A stretch of DNA of 64,000 bases from Chaetoderma sp. LZ-2023a (taxonomy: Eukaryota; Mollusca; Caudofoveata; Chaetodermatida; Chaetodermatidae): NCBI GenBank assembly GCA_034401795.1, contig CM067366.1, positions 80,485,647-80,549,646 on the forward strand. Reading direction: 5' to 3'. The notes under the pieces were generated by a model. It did no database searches, was not told the DNA's origin, and saw only the letters and a program-made list of their open reading frames with translations. Each line of letters opens with the position of its first letter. The stretch's first letter is position 1. Below are positions 11,280 through 57,936 of this stretch, piece by piece. Both the position numbers and the translations under genes were made by a program.

Positions 11280-11640
11280 TGTCAGTTATATATCTGCTTA
11301 TTTGATTTTTCCTTTAAGTCATATCTGTCTTTTATTTTGCTTTGTCTTTTATATCTGCCTTTGAGTTATCAGTCTTATTTTGTTTTCGCAGAGTCTCGAT
11401 TTTAAGACAGAAGCACATTAAAACTGACTTATGCGTTGGGGCTTAACTCAGCAACATCTCCCAGTAAAATTGGTTCCAAATTATTCAACAGAATACTCCA
11501 CACACCATAACGAAATTATCACCGCAGGTCTATGAGGGTTAATTGGTATCGGGATTAGCGTGAAGATGATGTTGTTTTCCCGAGCATCATTAATAGCCAA
11601 TGTTGCCTTACTTCGAAGCCCAGTGACCTAATGTCATGTT
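11280..11640. repeat. Dispersed repeat, copy 2
   Basis: The same order of blocks as at 5178-5690: T-rich TATCTGCCTTTTATTTTGC units, then ACATCTCCCAGTAAAATTGG at 11454, then ATAGCCAATGT at 11593. A further T-rich tandem patch follows at 11690-11880. Confidence 0.55.
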
Positions 11641-11889
11641 GTTCCTAAATGCTAAATATTTAAATTCGCCCACTGCATATAACCTCTCAGCATTGCGAAT
11701 AACAAATGTGATTTATATACCTGCCTTTGATTTTGATTATAAGTTATATCTACCTTTTATTTTGCTTGCCAGTTATACCTTTTATTTTGTCTTTTCAATT
11801 TATCTGTCTTTTGTTTTGCTTGTGAGTTATATATGTCAATGGTTATTACAAATGTCAGTTATACATGTTATATAGACTGCTTTTTATTA

Positions 11890-13010
11890 TACCGTGCCAA
11901 AAAAGTGGGGTATGTGATGGCGCTGGGCGGGCGGCAGAGTGGTTTCCGGATGATAACACTGTTACCATGTATCAGATCGCTTATGAAACTTCATAGGATG
12001 GTTGGATTAGGTCTGGGGAAGGAATTTATCAAAATTGATGATAATCCAAAATCCAAAATGGCTTCCACCCACTGGCGGCCATCTTGAAAATTGGTTTCCG
12101 GATGATAGCTCCGTTACCGTCTATCGGATCACTTTGAAACATCATAGGGAGGTTGAACTAGGTCTGGGGAAGAAAATTGTTGAAATTTACGATGATCTGA
12201 AAACTAAGCTGGCCGGCAGCCACTGGTGGCCATCTTGAAAATTGGTTTCCAGATGATCGCTCTGTTACCATTTACCAAAAACGCTTTGAAACTTCATAGT
12301 GTGGTTGGACTAGGTCTGGGAAGAAGTCTGTCAAAATTGACGATAATTCGAAATCCACGATAGCTGCAAGGCACTGGTGGCCACCTTGAAAATTGGTTTC
12401 CGTATGATAACCAAATTACCGTTTATCAGATTTGAAATGTCATAGGAAGATTGGACTAGGTCTGGGGAAGAAACTTATGGAAATTGGCAGTGATCTGAAA
12501 TCCAAGATGGCCGCTAGCCACTGGTTGCCATCCTGAAACAGAGTTATCACCTAGAAACCATTTTTCAAGATTACCGTTGGTGGCAGGCAGCCATCTTGGA
12601 TTTTGGATTATCGTCAATTTCGATACGTTTCTTCGTTAGACTTAGTCCAGTCATCCTATGCAGTTTCAAAGCGATCAGCGAAACAGAAATGGTGTTATCA
12701 TACACAAACTAATTTTCAAGATGGCCACCTTTAGCTGGCGGCCATCTTGGATTTCCATTTATCGTCAATTTCGTTACGTTTCTTCTCCAGACCAAGCCTA
12801 ACCTCCCTATGAAGTCCCAAAGTGATCCGATAAACTGTAACGAAGGTATCACCTGGAAACCAGTTTTTGAGATGTCACCAGTGGCTGCCGGCCATCTTGA
12901 ATTTCGGACCATTGTCAATTTTGAAGCTTTCTTCCTCAGACTGAGTCCAACCACCCTGTCACATTTCAAAGCGATCTGATAAACAGTAATGGAGTTATCA
13001 TCAGGCATGT
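11890..13010. repeat. Tandem-repeat element F with inverted right half
   Basis: It starts CCGTGCCAAAAAAGTGGGG. It consists of about 150-bp units carrying TTGGTTTCCGGATGATA, TAGGTCTGGGGAAGAA and TGGCGGCCATCTTG. Units at about 11938, 12086, 12235 and 12384 are in the plus orientation. From about 12590 to 13008 the same unit runs in the opposite orientation, so the element is an inverted pair of tandem arrays. Long open frames inside are by-products of the repeat. Confidence 0.65.
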
Positions 13011-13239
13011 AGCTTCAAAAAAATGTTATACAGTATCCATGCGAACTCGGTTTATGGATACATTGTAGGCTACCACTGCAGCCTATATCAAAAGTAGGTC
13101 AGCATGATTTACATTTCATGGTTTACTGAGCATCATAATAAAGTCATAATAAGATGTTGGGGGGGGGGGGGAATTCTAGTTATTAAATTATTATTAGAAT
13201 TTTTTATTTATTTATAGGTACAGGAGAACCAGCCTTATC

Positions 13240-48604
<35,365 letters not shown>

Positions 48605-48651
48605 TTACACATCTTGGTAATAAGTAACGTTCAGCTTTATGAGATCTGAAT

Positions 48652-48657
48652 AATAAA
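48652..48657 (+). terminator. Poly(A) signal of GTPBP8
   Basis: AATAAA 48 bp after the stop codon. The 3' UTR is therefore probably under 80 bases. Confidence 0.7.
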
Positions 48658-48719
48658 GATGCGAGTTAAACCAGCATGGCCAAACCAAAAGATGCTGGTC
48701 CTTTCAGACATACTTTTAC

Positions 48720-48925
48720 TAATCCTTTGACCCTCACAGACCAGAAACGACAAATTCTTTATGATGTAAGGAATATTTTGTTGAATATTTTGAAACTACT
48801 TTGACTGGAAGCTATTGCTGCTTACGGCAGCAACAAGATCCAGTCAAATTAGTTTCAAAATATTTGACAGCTTAAATGACTATGTTTTTTGAAAATTGAG
48901 ACACTGGCACATCAACCTTTTAACC
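48720..48925. repeat. Fold-back element with shared core
   Basis: Ends AATCCTTTGACCCTCACAG and ATCAACCTTTTAACCCTCAA (shared with the next element). Core palindrome 48780-48872 around GCTGCTTACGGCAGC. Confidence 0.65.
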
Positions 48926-49150
48926 CTCAAATTTGTTCAAGAAAATTTGGATTTTCTCATAGAAAATGCCCATATGCAGACCAAGAGAAGACTGTTTTTG
49001 AAAATTTACCACTGGAATGACTGGCTCAGTTATCGAGCCAGTCATTCCAGTGGTAAATTTTCAAAAATAGTCTTCTCTTGGTCTGCAAATGGATATTTCT
49101 CAAGACCACTACAGAAGCTGTTTCTGGCTGATATGAGTGTTAAAGGGTTA
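48917..49150. repeat. Family B fold-back repeat, best-preserved copy
   Basis: Outer ends CCTTTTAACCCTCAAATTTG and ATGAGTGTTAAAGGGTTA. A 113-bp near-perfect hairpin spans 48975-49087, with arms TGCAGACCAAGAGAAGACT / AGTCTTCTCTTGGTCTGCA and tip GGCTCAGTTATCGAGCC. Use as the type copy for the family. Confidence 0.85.
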
Positions 49151-49200
49151 TGTGGTCTATTAACTGAATAACAATATACTGGAAAATCATGTGATACTAA

Positions 49201-49575
49201 TTGGACAGAATATATTGTAGGTATATTGAGCTTCGGAACAGCAGCATGGTGAAGATTAAATATATGGATGGGACAATAGAAGTATTTTATTATGATATGT
49301 ATGCCACTATGACTTGGATCTCTCAGCATATCATCTACCGTATGTTAAATAAAATACCTGTATCTGTAAATGCCTGTAGGCTGACAAAGCTGGAGTTTCA
49401 AATGGAGAGGTTGGGGCAGTCACTAACCGACCACTCACCTCCCAGCATGCTTCGCACAAGGATAACATTGAATCCTGAGGGAGAGGATAACGAGTTCAGA
49501 GCACAATGGGGCACCCATGTAACCGAATTCGAACTCTCGCCCAGCTTCTGTTTGACAACACAAGCAAAAATCTGA
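49201..49575 (+). CDS. Unassigned open frame upstream of the Penelope-like element
   Basis: A 124-codon frame. The first half (YIELRNSSMVKIKYMDGTIE, then VFYYDMYATMTWISQHIIYR) is protein-like and is preceded by an acceptor-like ATATTGTAG at 49219. The second half overlaps what is probably the start of the retroelement. I do not recognise the family. It could be an exon of a neighbouring gene, part of the 5' region of the Penelope-like element, or chance. Confidence 0.25.
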   Translation: MDRIYCRYIELRNSSMVKIKYMDGTIEVFYYDMYATMTWISQHIIYRMLNKIPVSVNACRLTKLEFQMERLGQSLTDHSPPSMLRTRITLNPEGEDNEFRAQWGTHVTEFELSPSFCLTTQAKI

Positions 49576-50137
49576 AGGGACAATATCAAGTGGTGAACGG
49601 CTACACGGAAGCATTTGAACGATGCTCGACTCACCAACCGCCAGAGAAGAAGAACTGGCAATAGCCGGCACCACAGTCAGGCACAGCCACTTGCACCATT
49701 CTCAAAGCCCAAAACGCAGGCCTACGAAGAGAACCACGGACCGCCTCCAAAACAACAGGCAGTCCAGAAGGAACAACCGCCAGAATCCAAACTTGCCAGA
49801 CAGAAGACAAGGGCCAAGCCGCCAACAAGCCAGTTCCAACCGCAAGGACAACAGAGGGATCAGACGCAGTGGCCCCAGGCCGCTAATGGACACCAGAAGC
49901 AATGTGGCCATAGAACAGCTCTTTCAAGCCATCAAGAATCTGAGGGATTCCAGAGCATGACTACAAAGTCAGCGGTTCAAAAAGAACAATCTCTTAATCA
50001 AACAAAATTTAAGTTTCAACATTTCAATTAATGTTCATTCACTGTATTCACTAAACTGTAACAATAATGTTGTCAATACATATTCTGAAACTTATGCCTC
50101 TCCTTTTGTTTTCAACCTCTCAGACTCCCCCCTCAAC

Positions 50138-50568
50138 ATGGCAACCGACAGTCTATTAGATACAGGTCTAGGCTTTAGCCTTACGGTCTCAGAACCAAAC
50201 ATGGGAAGCCTCTATACTGACTTACAGGTGTTTTTCAGATGCATGCGTCTAAAACATTTCTTCACCCCCATCCCACACCCACCACACGCACTCATACAAC
50301 TGGGAACCGTCACAACAATCCCTCCACCAGTACCGGTTTCACCAACATTCCAAGATGTCATAGCAAAGAAATTTGCCACCAAAAGACTTCAATGCTGCCA
50401 CCCACATTGGATGCGCCATTTGAAGCCTTTTTCAAGGCAATCAGGTACGAATATGGCAAACATATTCACCATAGAACAAAGAAAAGTAACCTGTGCACCA
50501 AGGAAGAAACAGCCCTTGTGCAACTTAAAAACAATCACTCCATAGTGAAAACAAAATGGACTACATAG
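50138..50568 (+). pseudogene. Penelope-like N-terminal region, frame-broken
   Basis: Frame 2 from before 50138 carries the VFNLS...LLDTGLGFSL type start and FRCMRLKHFF. Frame 1 then continues from about 50400 with LDAPFEAFFKAIRYEY and NLCTKEETALVQLKNNHSIV, the conserved lead into the RT. The basic KPADKG step that normally follows is lost at the next frame change (about 50556). Confidence 0.65.
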
Positions 50569-51797
50569 CAGAAGCAAGCCGCCAATTAGCAGATATAAGG
50601 TTCTACGAAAAGATCAATCAAGACCTGACACCAAAATATACTAAACTAGTAGAAAAAAGACTAGACCAACTAGTCAGAGACAAAGAAATCGATGCACAAA
50701 CTGCCAGCAGAATATTACCAAAACCGCTAATCACAGCTAGATTTTACCTACTACCAAAGGTACACAAAAGCAAACATAACGGCTTAGTTTCAGGTAGACC
50801 CATCATCAGTGGCATAGGCTGTCCCACAGAACTCATCAGCAGTTTCGTGGACGAACACATCCAGGTTCATGTTACAAAGATCAAGTCATATGTGAAAGAC
50901 ACTACAGATTTCATTAACCAACTAGAAGCATTTGGGCCAGCAAAACCGGGTACACTTCTAGTAAGAATCGATGTCACCTCACTGTACACTAACATATCTA
51001 GCAATGAAGGACTAAGAGCAGTGGCCAAATTCTGCAGTAAGCATGGAGTACCCGGTGAACTCTCCATCAGAGGACTATTAAATCTTCTAAAACTTGTCCT
51101 CGAATGCAATAAGTTCAATGGCGAACATTACCTCCAGATAGGAGGAACTGCCATGGAAAGCAAGGCCCCATGCACCTTTGCATGCATTTTCATGGCCGAC
51201 CTAGAGCAAAGATTGCTGCAAACAGCACAACACCAGCCAGCGCTGTATGTTAGATACATAGATGACATCTTAATAATCTGGGAACATGGCAAAACAGCCC
51301 TAGAAGAGTGTCACATACATGAATGAAGCAAACGAAGCATCAAATTCACCATGGAATGCTCAGAAACACAAGACTCATTTCTGGACACCCTGGTCAAACA
51401 AACACAGGAACATTCCATCATCTTTGACCTCTACACAAAACCGACAGACACTCACGGCTACCTTCATTATGATTCAGCTCATCCCTCAACCTGCAAGGAC
51501 TCGTCCCCATACGGACAATTCCTCAGATTGAGACGCATCTTCATGTTCATAGAAGACTATGACAAGAACAGTATCCTCCTACAAGGACACTTTGAAACAC
51601 GAGGCTACCCCAAAAGCATCCTGAACAAATCCAGGGCCAAAGCAAGATCACAAGACAGACAGCAAATCCTCCACCCACCACCAAAAGCAACCGCCAAAAC
51701 CCATACACAAAGGCCAATCTTTGTATGTGAGTTCAGGAGGACAGGCATTTTCTTGAAGAAAACCATAAAAAAAGTACTGGCCAATTCTGGAAGCTAG
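50556..51797 (+). pseudogene. Penelope-like reverse transcriptase, one in-frame stop
   Basis: The frame at 50556-51326 has LPKPLITARFYLLPKVHK, GRPIISGIGCPTELIS, LVRIDVTSLYTNI, and the catalytic YIDD (in VRYIDDILIIW, about 51252). TGA at 51324-51326 interrupts the ORF. The same frame continues with IKFTMECSE, SFLDTLVKQ and DLYTKPTD, all Penelope RT thumb features, to 51797. RT of this class is related to telomerase. Confidence 0.85.
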
Positions 51798-51966
51798 CAA
51801 CAAGTGCAGAATAGCATTTCCAGAAACACCACTGTTTTGATACAGGAAGCACAAAACAATCAAAGACATGATTGTCAGGGCCAAACTCCTATCATAGAAT
51901 GCCCCTGTAGCACAGAGAAACCCCCTCATCGCATGCAAAACAAAAAACTGTAACATCTGCCAAAGG

Positions 51967-52410
51967 ATGCAGAAAAACATATTCTTCTCAAGCTCCCAGA
52001 CGGGCCTATCCTACAAGGCTAAACTTGTAGGCAACTGTCAGACAAGAAACATTGTCTACCTACTAACATGTAGCAAATGCAACAAACACTATGTGGGAGA
52101 ATCTCTGCGCACCTTCAAGATCCGAATTCAAGAACATTTAAGATCTATATCAAATCTCCACATAAGTGAGATATACGACACCCCAGTTGCCAGGCATTTC
52201 AACAAACCTGGACATTCACGAATGGACATGCAGTTCAGAATCATACAGGTTCTCTCATCAGACCCCGATGATGAAAACTCCACACCATGGAGGAGACAAA
52301 AGGAATGCCATTGGATACACCATGGGCATCAATCTAGCGGGATAGGGAACACCCTTCACCTGGACCAACACGCCCACCATAGGCGGATACGCCCAGTACA
52401 TTGTTATTAA
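51967..52410 (+). pseudogene. GIY-YIG endonuclease domain of the Penelope-like element
   Basis: In another frame from the RT. NIVYLLTCSKCNKHYVGES is the GIY-YIG core (VYL...YVG), with an intervening Cys pair typical of the animal Penelope group. RTFKIRIQEHL follows, carrying the conserved Arg and His positions. The frame ends at 52410. Confidence 0.75.
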
Positions 52411-52431
52411 CCTAAATATAAATACCATTTA

Positions 52432-52811
52432 ACGAACATTTCCATTTTTAGCTATGCCCCGCCCATCTCTAGTTAAGCTCCACCCACACCTCACTCGTGT
52501 TGGGATCAATCGATCTCTGAACTCTAACTATCAATGTTCAGAAAACTATGCAGGTAAGCTGTTGAATATTTTGACACTAATTTGACTGGGTGCCGCGCCC
52601 AGTCAAATTAGTTTCAAAATATTCAACAGCATGTTTATTAAATAGTAGAAACATACAATTCTTACAATGTGTCGGACTATTATGAGTTAAAGAGGAGCCT
52701 AATAGAATCATTTATGACATGATGATTATGATGTCATCCTGCACACTGCTTAGCTGAGTATGAGGTCATATGACGGCAAATCATAGATGGATACTCTGGA
52801 GAGGTGAATTG
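52432..52811 (+). mobile_element. Fold-back MITE, family A, copy 8
   Basis: GCTATGCCCCGCCCATCTC, GTTGGGATCAATCGATCTC, core palindrome 52557-52630 with a shortened loop (GGGTGCCGCGCCC), right end CTCTGGAGAGGTGAATTG. Confidence 0.75.
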
Positions 52812-53580
52812 TTTAGTAAAGCTAAACGAATCGTCGATTTTATCATACTTAGCATGATACAATTGACGCAAAATATGCTCTACAATATAACCCTATGATC
52901 TGAACACGAGTCATAAATATCGGAATGTTTAAAATGTGGATAGGTTTTAATTCCTGCGTGCTGTATCTTTTGACCCACCAGGCTGATTCTGACATCCATA
53001 GTAACAAATCGGCAGCTACATGTAGGTAGTAGGTACCAGAAGGATTAAAGTTGTTCCAGTGGTTCAGACGTTATATTACTGTATTGATGTATTTTTACAT
53101 AAAACTAGCCACATTTTATAACTTTCCTTTAGAAAATTGGTTCTTGTGCGAGTTCTAGGCAAAACAATTATTAGATTATATCACTGGAGGCGCACTTGTT
53201 CATTTATTGGGATACTTGGAAGGAACATGCAATTAACACAAATGCCAATTGGAAGAATGTTATCTATCCAATTATTTAAATTTTACTTTATATTTTTATA
53301 TCTTTTGTTAAAATGTAGATACGATTATGCCAGACCAGTTCTTATAATGTTGGGGGTGTAGAAGGGGGGGGGTTGGCTGGTCTGTTAACCTTCTATCCAA
53401 TATGTTTAATGCCAATAGGCTCCATTGTGTGGCGCTCATCTATCTAGTATGCCACCTTTCTCCTTATTTCAGAGGTATTGATGTCCCTATTGGAGTCGTC
53501 TCTCAAGACCAGTATTATGCGGTAGGACAGGTGTGCTTTGGGGTGGTTAGGAAGGTTATAATTGCGGGCTACTGGTGAGT
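52812..53580. other. No gene seen
   Basis: AT-rich. It includes a G-run at 53365. A short open stretch at 53475-53575 preceded by TTATTTCAG is mentioned under rejected items. Confidence 0.4.
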
Positions 53581-53584
53581 TCCT

Positions 53585-54050
53585 TTGGTGTCCTATATCC
53601 CTAAAGTGTTCTTGAATTCTTTTGTTTCAACTACATACTGTTTTCTGCAGTGAGTGCAGGTAATGCGATATTCGATGTTGCGAGTTTTCAGGTGCCAATG
53701 ATTTTGGCAGTGTAGGCTTGTCCTGTGTGTGAACTTGAAAACGTGCAGGGTTTTCACATTTTGTTGCATATTCTGCAGTTTTTGGTGGGACATGCAATCA
53801 GTTGGTTGGCATGGGTGTTTGGTAGCAAATTGTTATTGGAAAGTAGTTGTGCTCTGACTATGTGGGAGCTGATGGTGCAATTTTTTTTGTATCCAAAGAT
53901 GGGAGTCTGGGAGAAGATTTCTCTCCCTTTGGGCCTGCTAGATAGGACTGGCCAGTATTCAGAGATGGCATTTTTGGCATGTAGCGATGTGGGATTGAAG
54001 TCTGCAGCGAAAATGCTGCGTTTGGTAGCAGTTTTCCTACCGGTCACTCC
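53585..54050 (-). pseudogene. Penelope-like element fragment, antisense
   Basis: Read on the minus strand in two frames. The first has EYWPVLSSRPKGREIFSQTP followed by PIFGYKKNCTISSHIVRAQL (the linker block), then the Cys-rich CPTKNCRICNKM. The second has NIEYRITCTHCRKQYVVET, a decayed GIY-YIG core (the usual YVGET is YVVET). The RT is absent. Opposite orientation to the element at 49.6 kb. Confidence 0.65.
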
Positions 54051-54064
54051 AGTATAAGGGACGA

Positions 54065-54890
54065 CATAAACTTTCTCTCACGTGCGAGAGAGAATTCAAA
54101 GATGGCCGAAGCAATCAGAATCGTCTGTTGTGAAATTATAAATCTGTACAAATAAAGCACAGAAACATAACAAAAACTAACCTATTGTGCTTCGATTTAA
54201 TTTTTTAATTTTTCTTATTTCTTTACAAAAAACAACAGTTTTCTACAAACTCAAAATACATACATATCCTCTAGCGATATGCTAGAATGAACAACGAACT
54301 TTTTTAACATTGGACCACGCTGTTTTCCTACACATTGGAAATAGTGTTCTTATGGATCTCAATGTGTTTTCTTCACTATAAGATCCAACATTTCAAATTT
54401 CAACAAATTGAAATATTTGGACACGTATCTTAGACAGGCGTAGAATTAATTGTATGTTTTTCTTGTGATAACTATCTTATGTAAGCATCCAGAATTGTAT
54501 GCCTGATTCTATTCTCAATACATTTTCATCACTATAGGATCTAACATTTCTACAAACTGAAATATTTTTACACATGTATACTAAAGACATCACAAAGTTT
54601 TTTCTGTGATAACCTTATCTTATATAAGCATCCAGAATTGTATGTCAGAATCTATTCTACTACAAAACTTGTCCTGCATAAAGCAAATATCTACAAGCAC
54701 ACTTGTGTTTTCTTATCAGATTTGAAATATTCTAATGAGCTTCCTACATGGAGCGAAACACCACAAAGCTGGATCTCGGAAACATTCTATATGGCTTCAC
54801 TCTAAAACCATTCACTTTTATCGTGAACTAAAATAAAATGTTTTGAGCCCTGCAAAAAGCATACACACATGCACACTCACAAGGTAGCTA
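54065..54890. repeat. AT-rich spacer with two tandem units of about 157 bp
   Basis: TTCACTATAAGATCCAACAT (54373) and ATCACTATAGGATCTAACAT (54528) start two copies that both end AAGCATCCAGAATTGTATG. No coding potential. Confidence 0.5.
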
Positions 54891-55418
54891 AAAATGCAAG
54901 GCCCGAAAGCTTCGGGCCCCACATTGCGCATGCGCACATGCATGCGCCTGCCTTGGTACCAAACGAATGGGCCCCTCAATCTGGGACCCAAAGGTATGTA
55001 TAATAATGGAGCATGCACAGTGTGTGGCCCAAAGCCGGTCCCATATGCCTATAAATAGGAGGCACAAACTCTGTGTCAGGCATCTGACTTTAGTCCTGAA
55101 CCATCAGGACAAGCGTCAGGTTAACCAATCTAGAGTCGTGGCTTTTCACTTCAAGAGATATACTTACCTCCCTAACACTATAATATTTCCTAAATATCGA
55201 CCTTCACTTAATAACCACAGATTAAAAAAAAATAGGTGCCCTTAATGGGTCACGTAGACAGGTGACAGTGCCGGATGCCGGCCCCAACCTCCCGCATGCG
55301 CAGACTGTCACTGCCTCTTTCTTGACTATTGGCCTATACCACATGCTTGTGTTTTGATATCCACTTGCTGAGTTTTGCTCAATATTCTTTCTAAAGTTAT
55401 TCTAGAGTTCTTATAATC

Positions 55419-55469
55419 ATGTCTGATAAGTTCAATTCGCCTGATACCACGCCAGGACCAAGTTATCAG
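55419..55469 (+). CDS. DIRS copy 2, ORF1 exon 1
   Basis: ATG plus 16 codons (MSDKFNSPDTTPGPSYQ) then CAG|GTGATC. Same length and donor position as exon 1 of the first DIRS copy. No downstream zinc-finger exon remains, so this exon is now orphaned. Confidence 0.55.
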
Positions 55470-55945
55470 GTGATCTCTAGTACAATTATGTTTTAATTAC
55501 GTCTTAATTACGCGGTGTCACCTATTTCCATGACTTGGTATAGACATTATAGGCACTCAGAAAACTGGTAACTATATTATCTGGCACCATAAAATGCTAA
55601 TATCTCTATGATTGTGTCCACAGGTTTCTGTAAGGAGGTTTGTTCACTTCTAAAGCGGTTTTGTCTCCACTATTTCCATATAAATGTTAAGAAAAAAGGC
55701 TGCCCAGAATGATATAGGCTCCCATAAGAGAGCGCTTGTCATTCTGCCCTCTGGTCCCACCCTTTAATAAAAAAAAGTGAGTGGTGATGTCTGGTGGAAC
55801 TTCCAAGAGCTGGATGTGGTGGTATGCCTTTGCTAAAGACTCTAGTTATGCTTTATGGCACATTAAAATATTTGTAAATATTTGCTGCCAATATTTTTCA
55901 ATCATACTGTTTATCGGTATCATTATAAAAGCATGACCTATTACT

Positions 55946-57068
55946 GTGTTCACATCTCTGTTTAGTGTGCTCTTGTATTCAGTACATCTTGGAAGGCCCG
56001 GCGCCTTGCCAATGGATCCTGAAGCAGGGCTATATGATCATGGCAGCAGGCTTGCCTCACCATTGGGTTTTGGACCAGGGCCGCTGGACACAGGCTCCCG
56101 CCTAGAGTGCTCGCGCCAGAAAGGTACAGCCTCCTCTTACGGTACCTTCCCTGGCCAGCCCTGGTTAGCGCTCTTTGCTAGCCCAAAGGCAGTTTATGAT
56201 GGCCAGGAGGAAGAGGATTTTCTGCTGGGTTCACCCGTTGAAGCCGTGGACATGGAAATGGACGATCGTGCACCCCTCGCGGGGAACATGGCCAATTTTT
56301 TCCATGGAACTACTCCCGCATGGGTAGCTTTCATGGCTCAAATGGTGGCCCGAGTTGGAGCGGATGATCGAGGATATGACGACGACTGGTCCGGGCCATG
56401 GTGTGGTTGATTACACCCGCACATTTCATGGCGCCGGCTCCTGGCTTTTCAGCCATTTCGCAAGACATGCCTGCTCTCTCAGGCCCGCATGTTTTCCACG
56501 GCCGGCCAGAAGTGTCCATGGCTCCAGCCACGTTTACACCTGCGAGTGCATTAGAGGATGACAAAGGCCCGCGCCTTGTCGAGCACTCACAGGTGGCCAC
56601 AGAGGAGGGCTGGTCTGACTTGTGCCAATGGCTGGTAAGCATTAGGCCAGAGCTCTGTGTAGAACAATCTGCAAGCCAGCGGGATCAGCGCCCATGGTTG
56701 GCTGGAAAGCCAGCAGTTTCCACCCATACCATCTCTGCAGTTAGCAGAACATATAGTGGATATGTTCACGGCGGCAGAGACGTCCATTAAGCCTAATGAA
56801 CGGCTTACGAATACACCCACCTGCCCCCCCCCCCCCCCTGCGTACCGTCCACAGCAGGCCCGAGGTGGAGCTGGTCAAGTCAGGGGCCAACTACCGGCAC
56901 AGCATAGGCCACGGCCACGCCAGCACTGGTCTGCAGTGGGGGGGGGGGGGGGGCGGAGGGTGGGGGGGTAGCTGCAGGCTCCTCAAGCGCAGGCAGCCGC
57001 CCATGCACCAAGGTGCACGAGGAACGGGCCATGGCGCACGAGGATCTGGTCGGGGTAATCGTGCCTGA
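55946..57068 (+). pseudogene. DIRS copy 2, gag-like remnant
   Basis: Three frames in succession (55946-56410, 56398-56790, 56796-57068) match the first copy gag: ASSYGTFPGQPWLALFA, then RLVEHSQVATEEGWSD, then DMFTAAETSIKPNERL joined by a deletion to AYRPQQARGG and the Arg/Gly tail. Confidence 0.75.
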
Positions 57069-57194
57069 TGGGCCGATTTCCACAAGAACCACACCAATGC
57101 TAGAACCAGAGACAGTCCCACTCTTGCACTGCTTATGTCCACCTCTCCCTAGGTGGACCTGTGGGAGGTCAATTGAGGAGCAATTCAATCAGCG

Positions 57195-57677
57195 CAAAAT
57201 TGCCTGGGCTTCTATTCAACCGTGTTTCTAGTGACAAAGAGCACTGGAGGGTGGAGACCAATTCTCAACCTCAAGCCATTGAACAGATTCATAGACACAC
57301 CAAGTTTCAAAATGGAAGCAGTCAAAATGGTGTTGGCGGGGTTGGAGATGGGAATGTGGATGGCGTCCATAGATCTTGAAGGATGCTTCCACATTCCAAT
57401 TGCGAAGAGTTTTCGTCAGTACCTGAGATTCGTATTCCAGGGTCGACAGTGGGAATTCAAAGTTTTACCATTCAGAATTTCCACGGCTCGGGTCTTCACC
57501 ATGGTGGTTCTTGCAATAATAGCATACCTCTGTAGGAGAAGCATAGCAGTCCACACTTACATAGACGATTGGCTGTTAAAAGCACACAATTGGGAAAAAT
57601 CTCACAGACTTAGGCTGGATATTAAACTTTCAGAAATCAGAGCTGATTCCATCCCAAAAGTTTGTTTACCAATCTAG
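57195..57677 (+). pseudogene. DIRS copy 2, reverse transcriptase remnant
   Basis: FLVTKSTGGWRPILNLKPLN, ASIDLEGCFHIPI (catalytic Asp region altered: the LKDAYFH of the first copy is LEGCFH here) and TYIDDWLLKAH are kept. The region downstream is deleted and frame-shifted. Confidence 0.75.
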
Positions 57678-57936
57678 AGATAGGGTATGTTTATCCTACT
57701 CAGTAGAAATAGTTATCTCAGTAATACAGTCAGTGTGCAACAGTCGTCATGTACTGGCACAGGTTTACCTGAGAATGCTGGAGTTGATGGATTCTCTGGA
57801 ACCAGTCATTCCACAGGCGGCCTTGTGCAGGCGGCCTGTCCAGTTATTTCTCATGACACAGTGAACCCAGAGGACAGGTTTCCTGGACTCAGAGATGTCA
57901 GTGTTGGAACCTCTTATTCACTACCTTCAATTGTGA

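Larger units (their letters stand above)
49615..52412 (+). mobile_element. Penelope-like element with GIY-YIG endonuclease, degenerate
   Basis: The order of parts is a Gln/Pro/Arg-rich low-complexity frame (49615-50031), the Penelope-type N-terminal region, the RT, a linker and a C-terminal GIY-YIG domain. At least three frame changes and one in-frame TGA show that it is inactive. Exact ends are not visible. On the right it abuts a family A MITE at 52432. Confidence 0.8.

Noticed and set aside
53475-53580. Exon-like stretch after TTATTTCAG reading GIDVPIGVVSQDQYYAVGQV
   Set aside because: It is short and followed at once by an antisense Penelope fragment. There is no partner exon and no recognised family.
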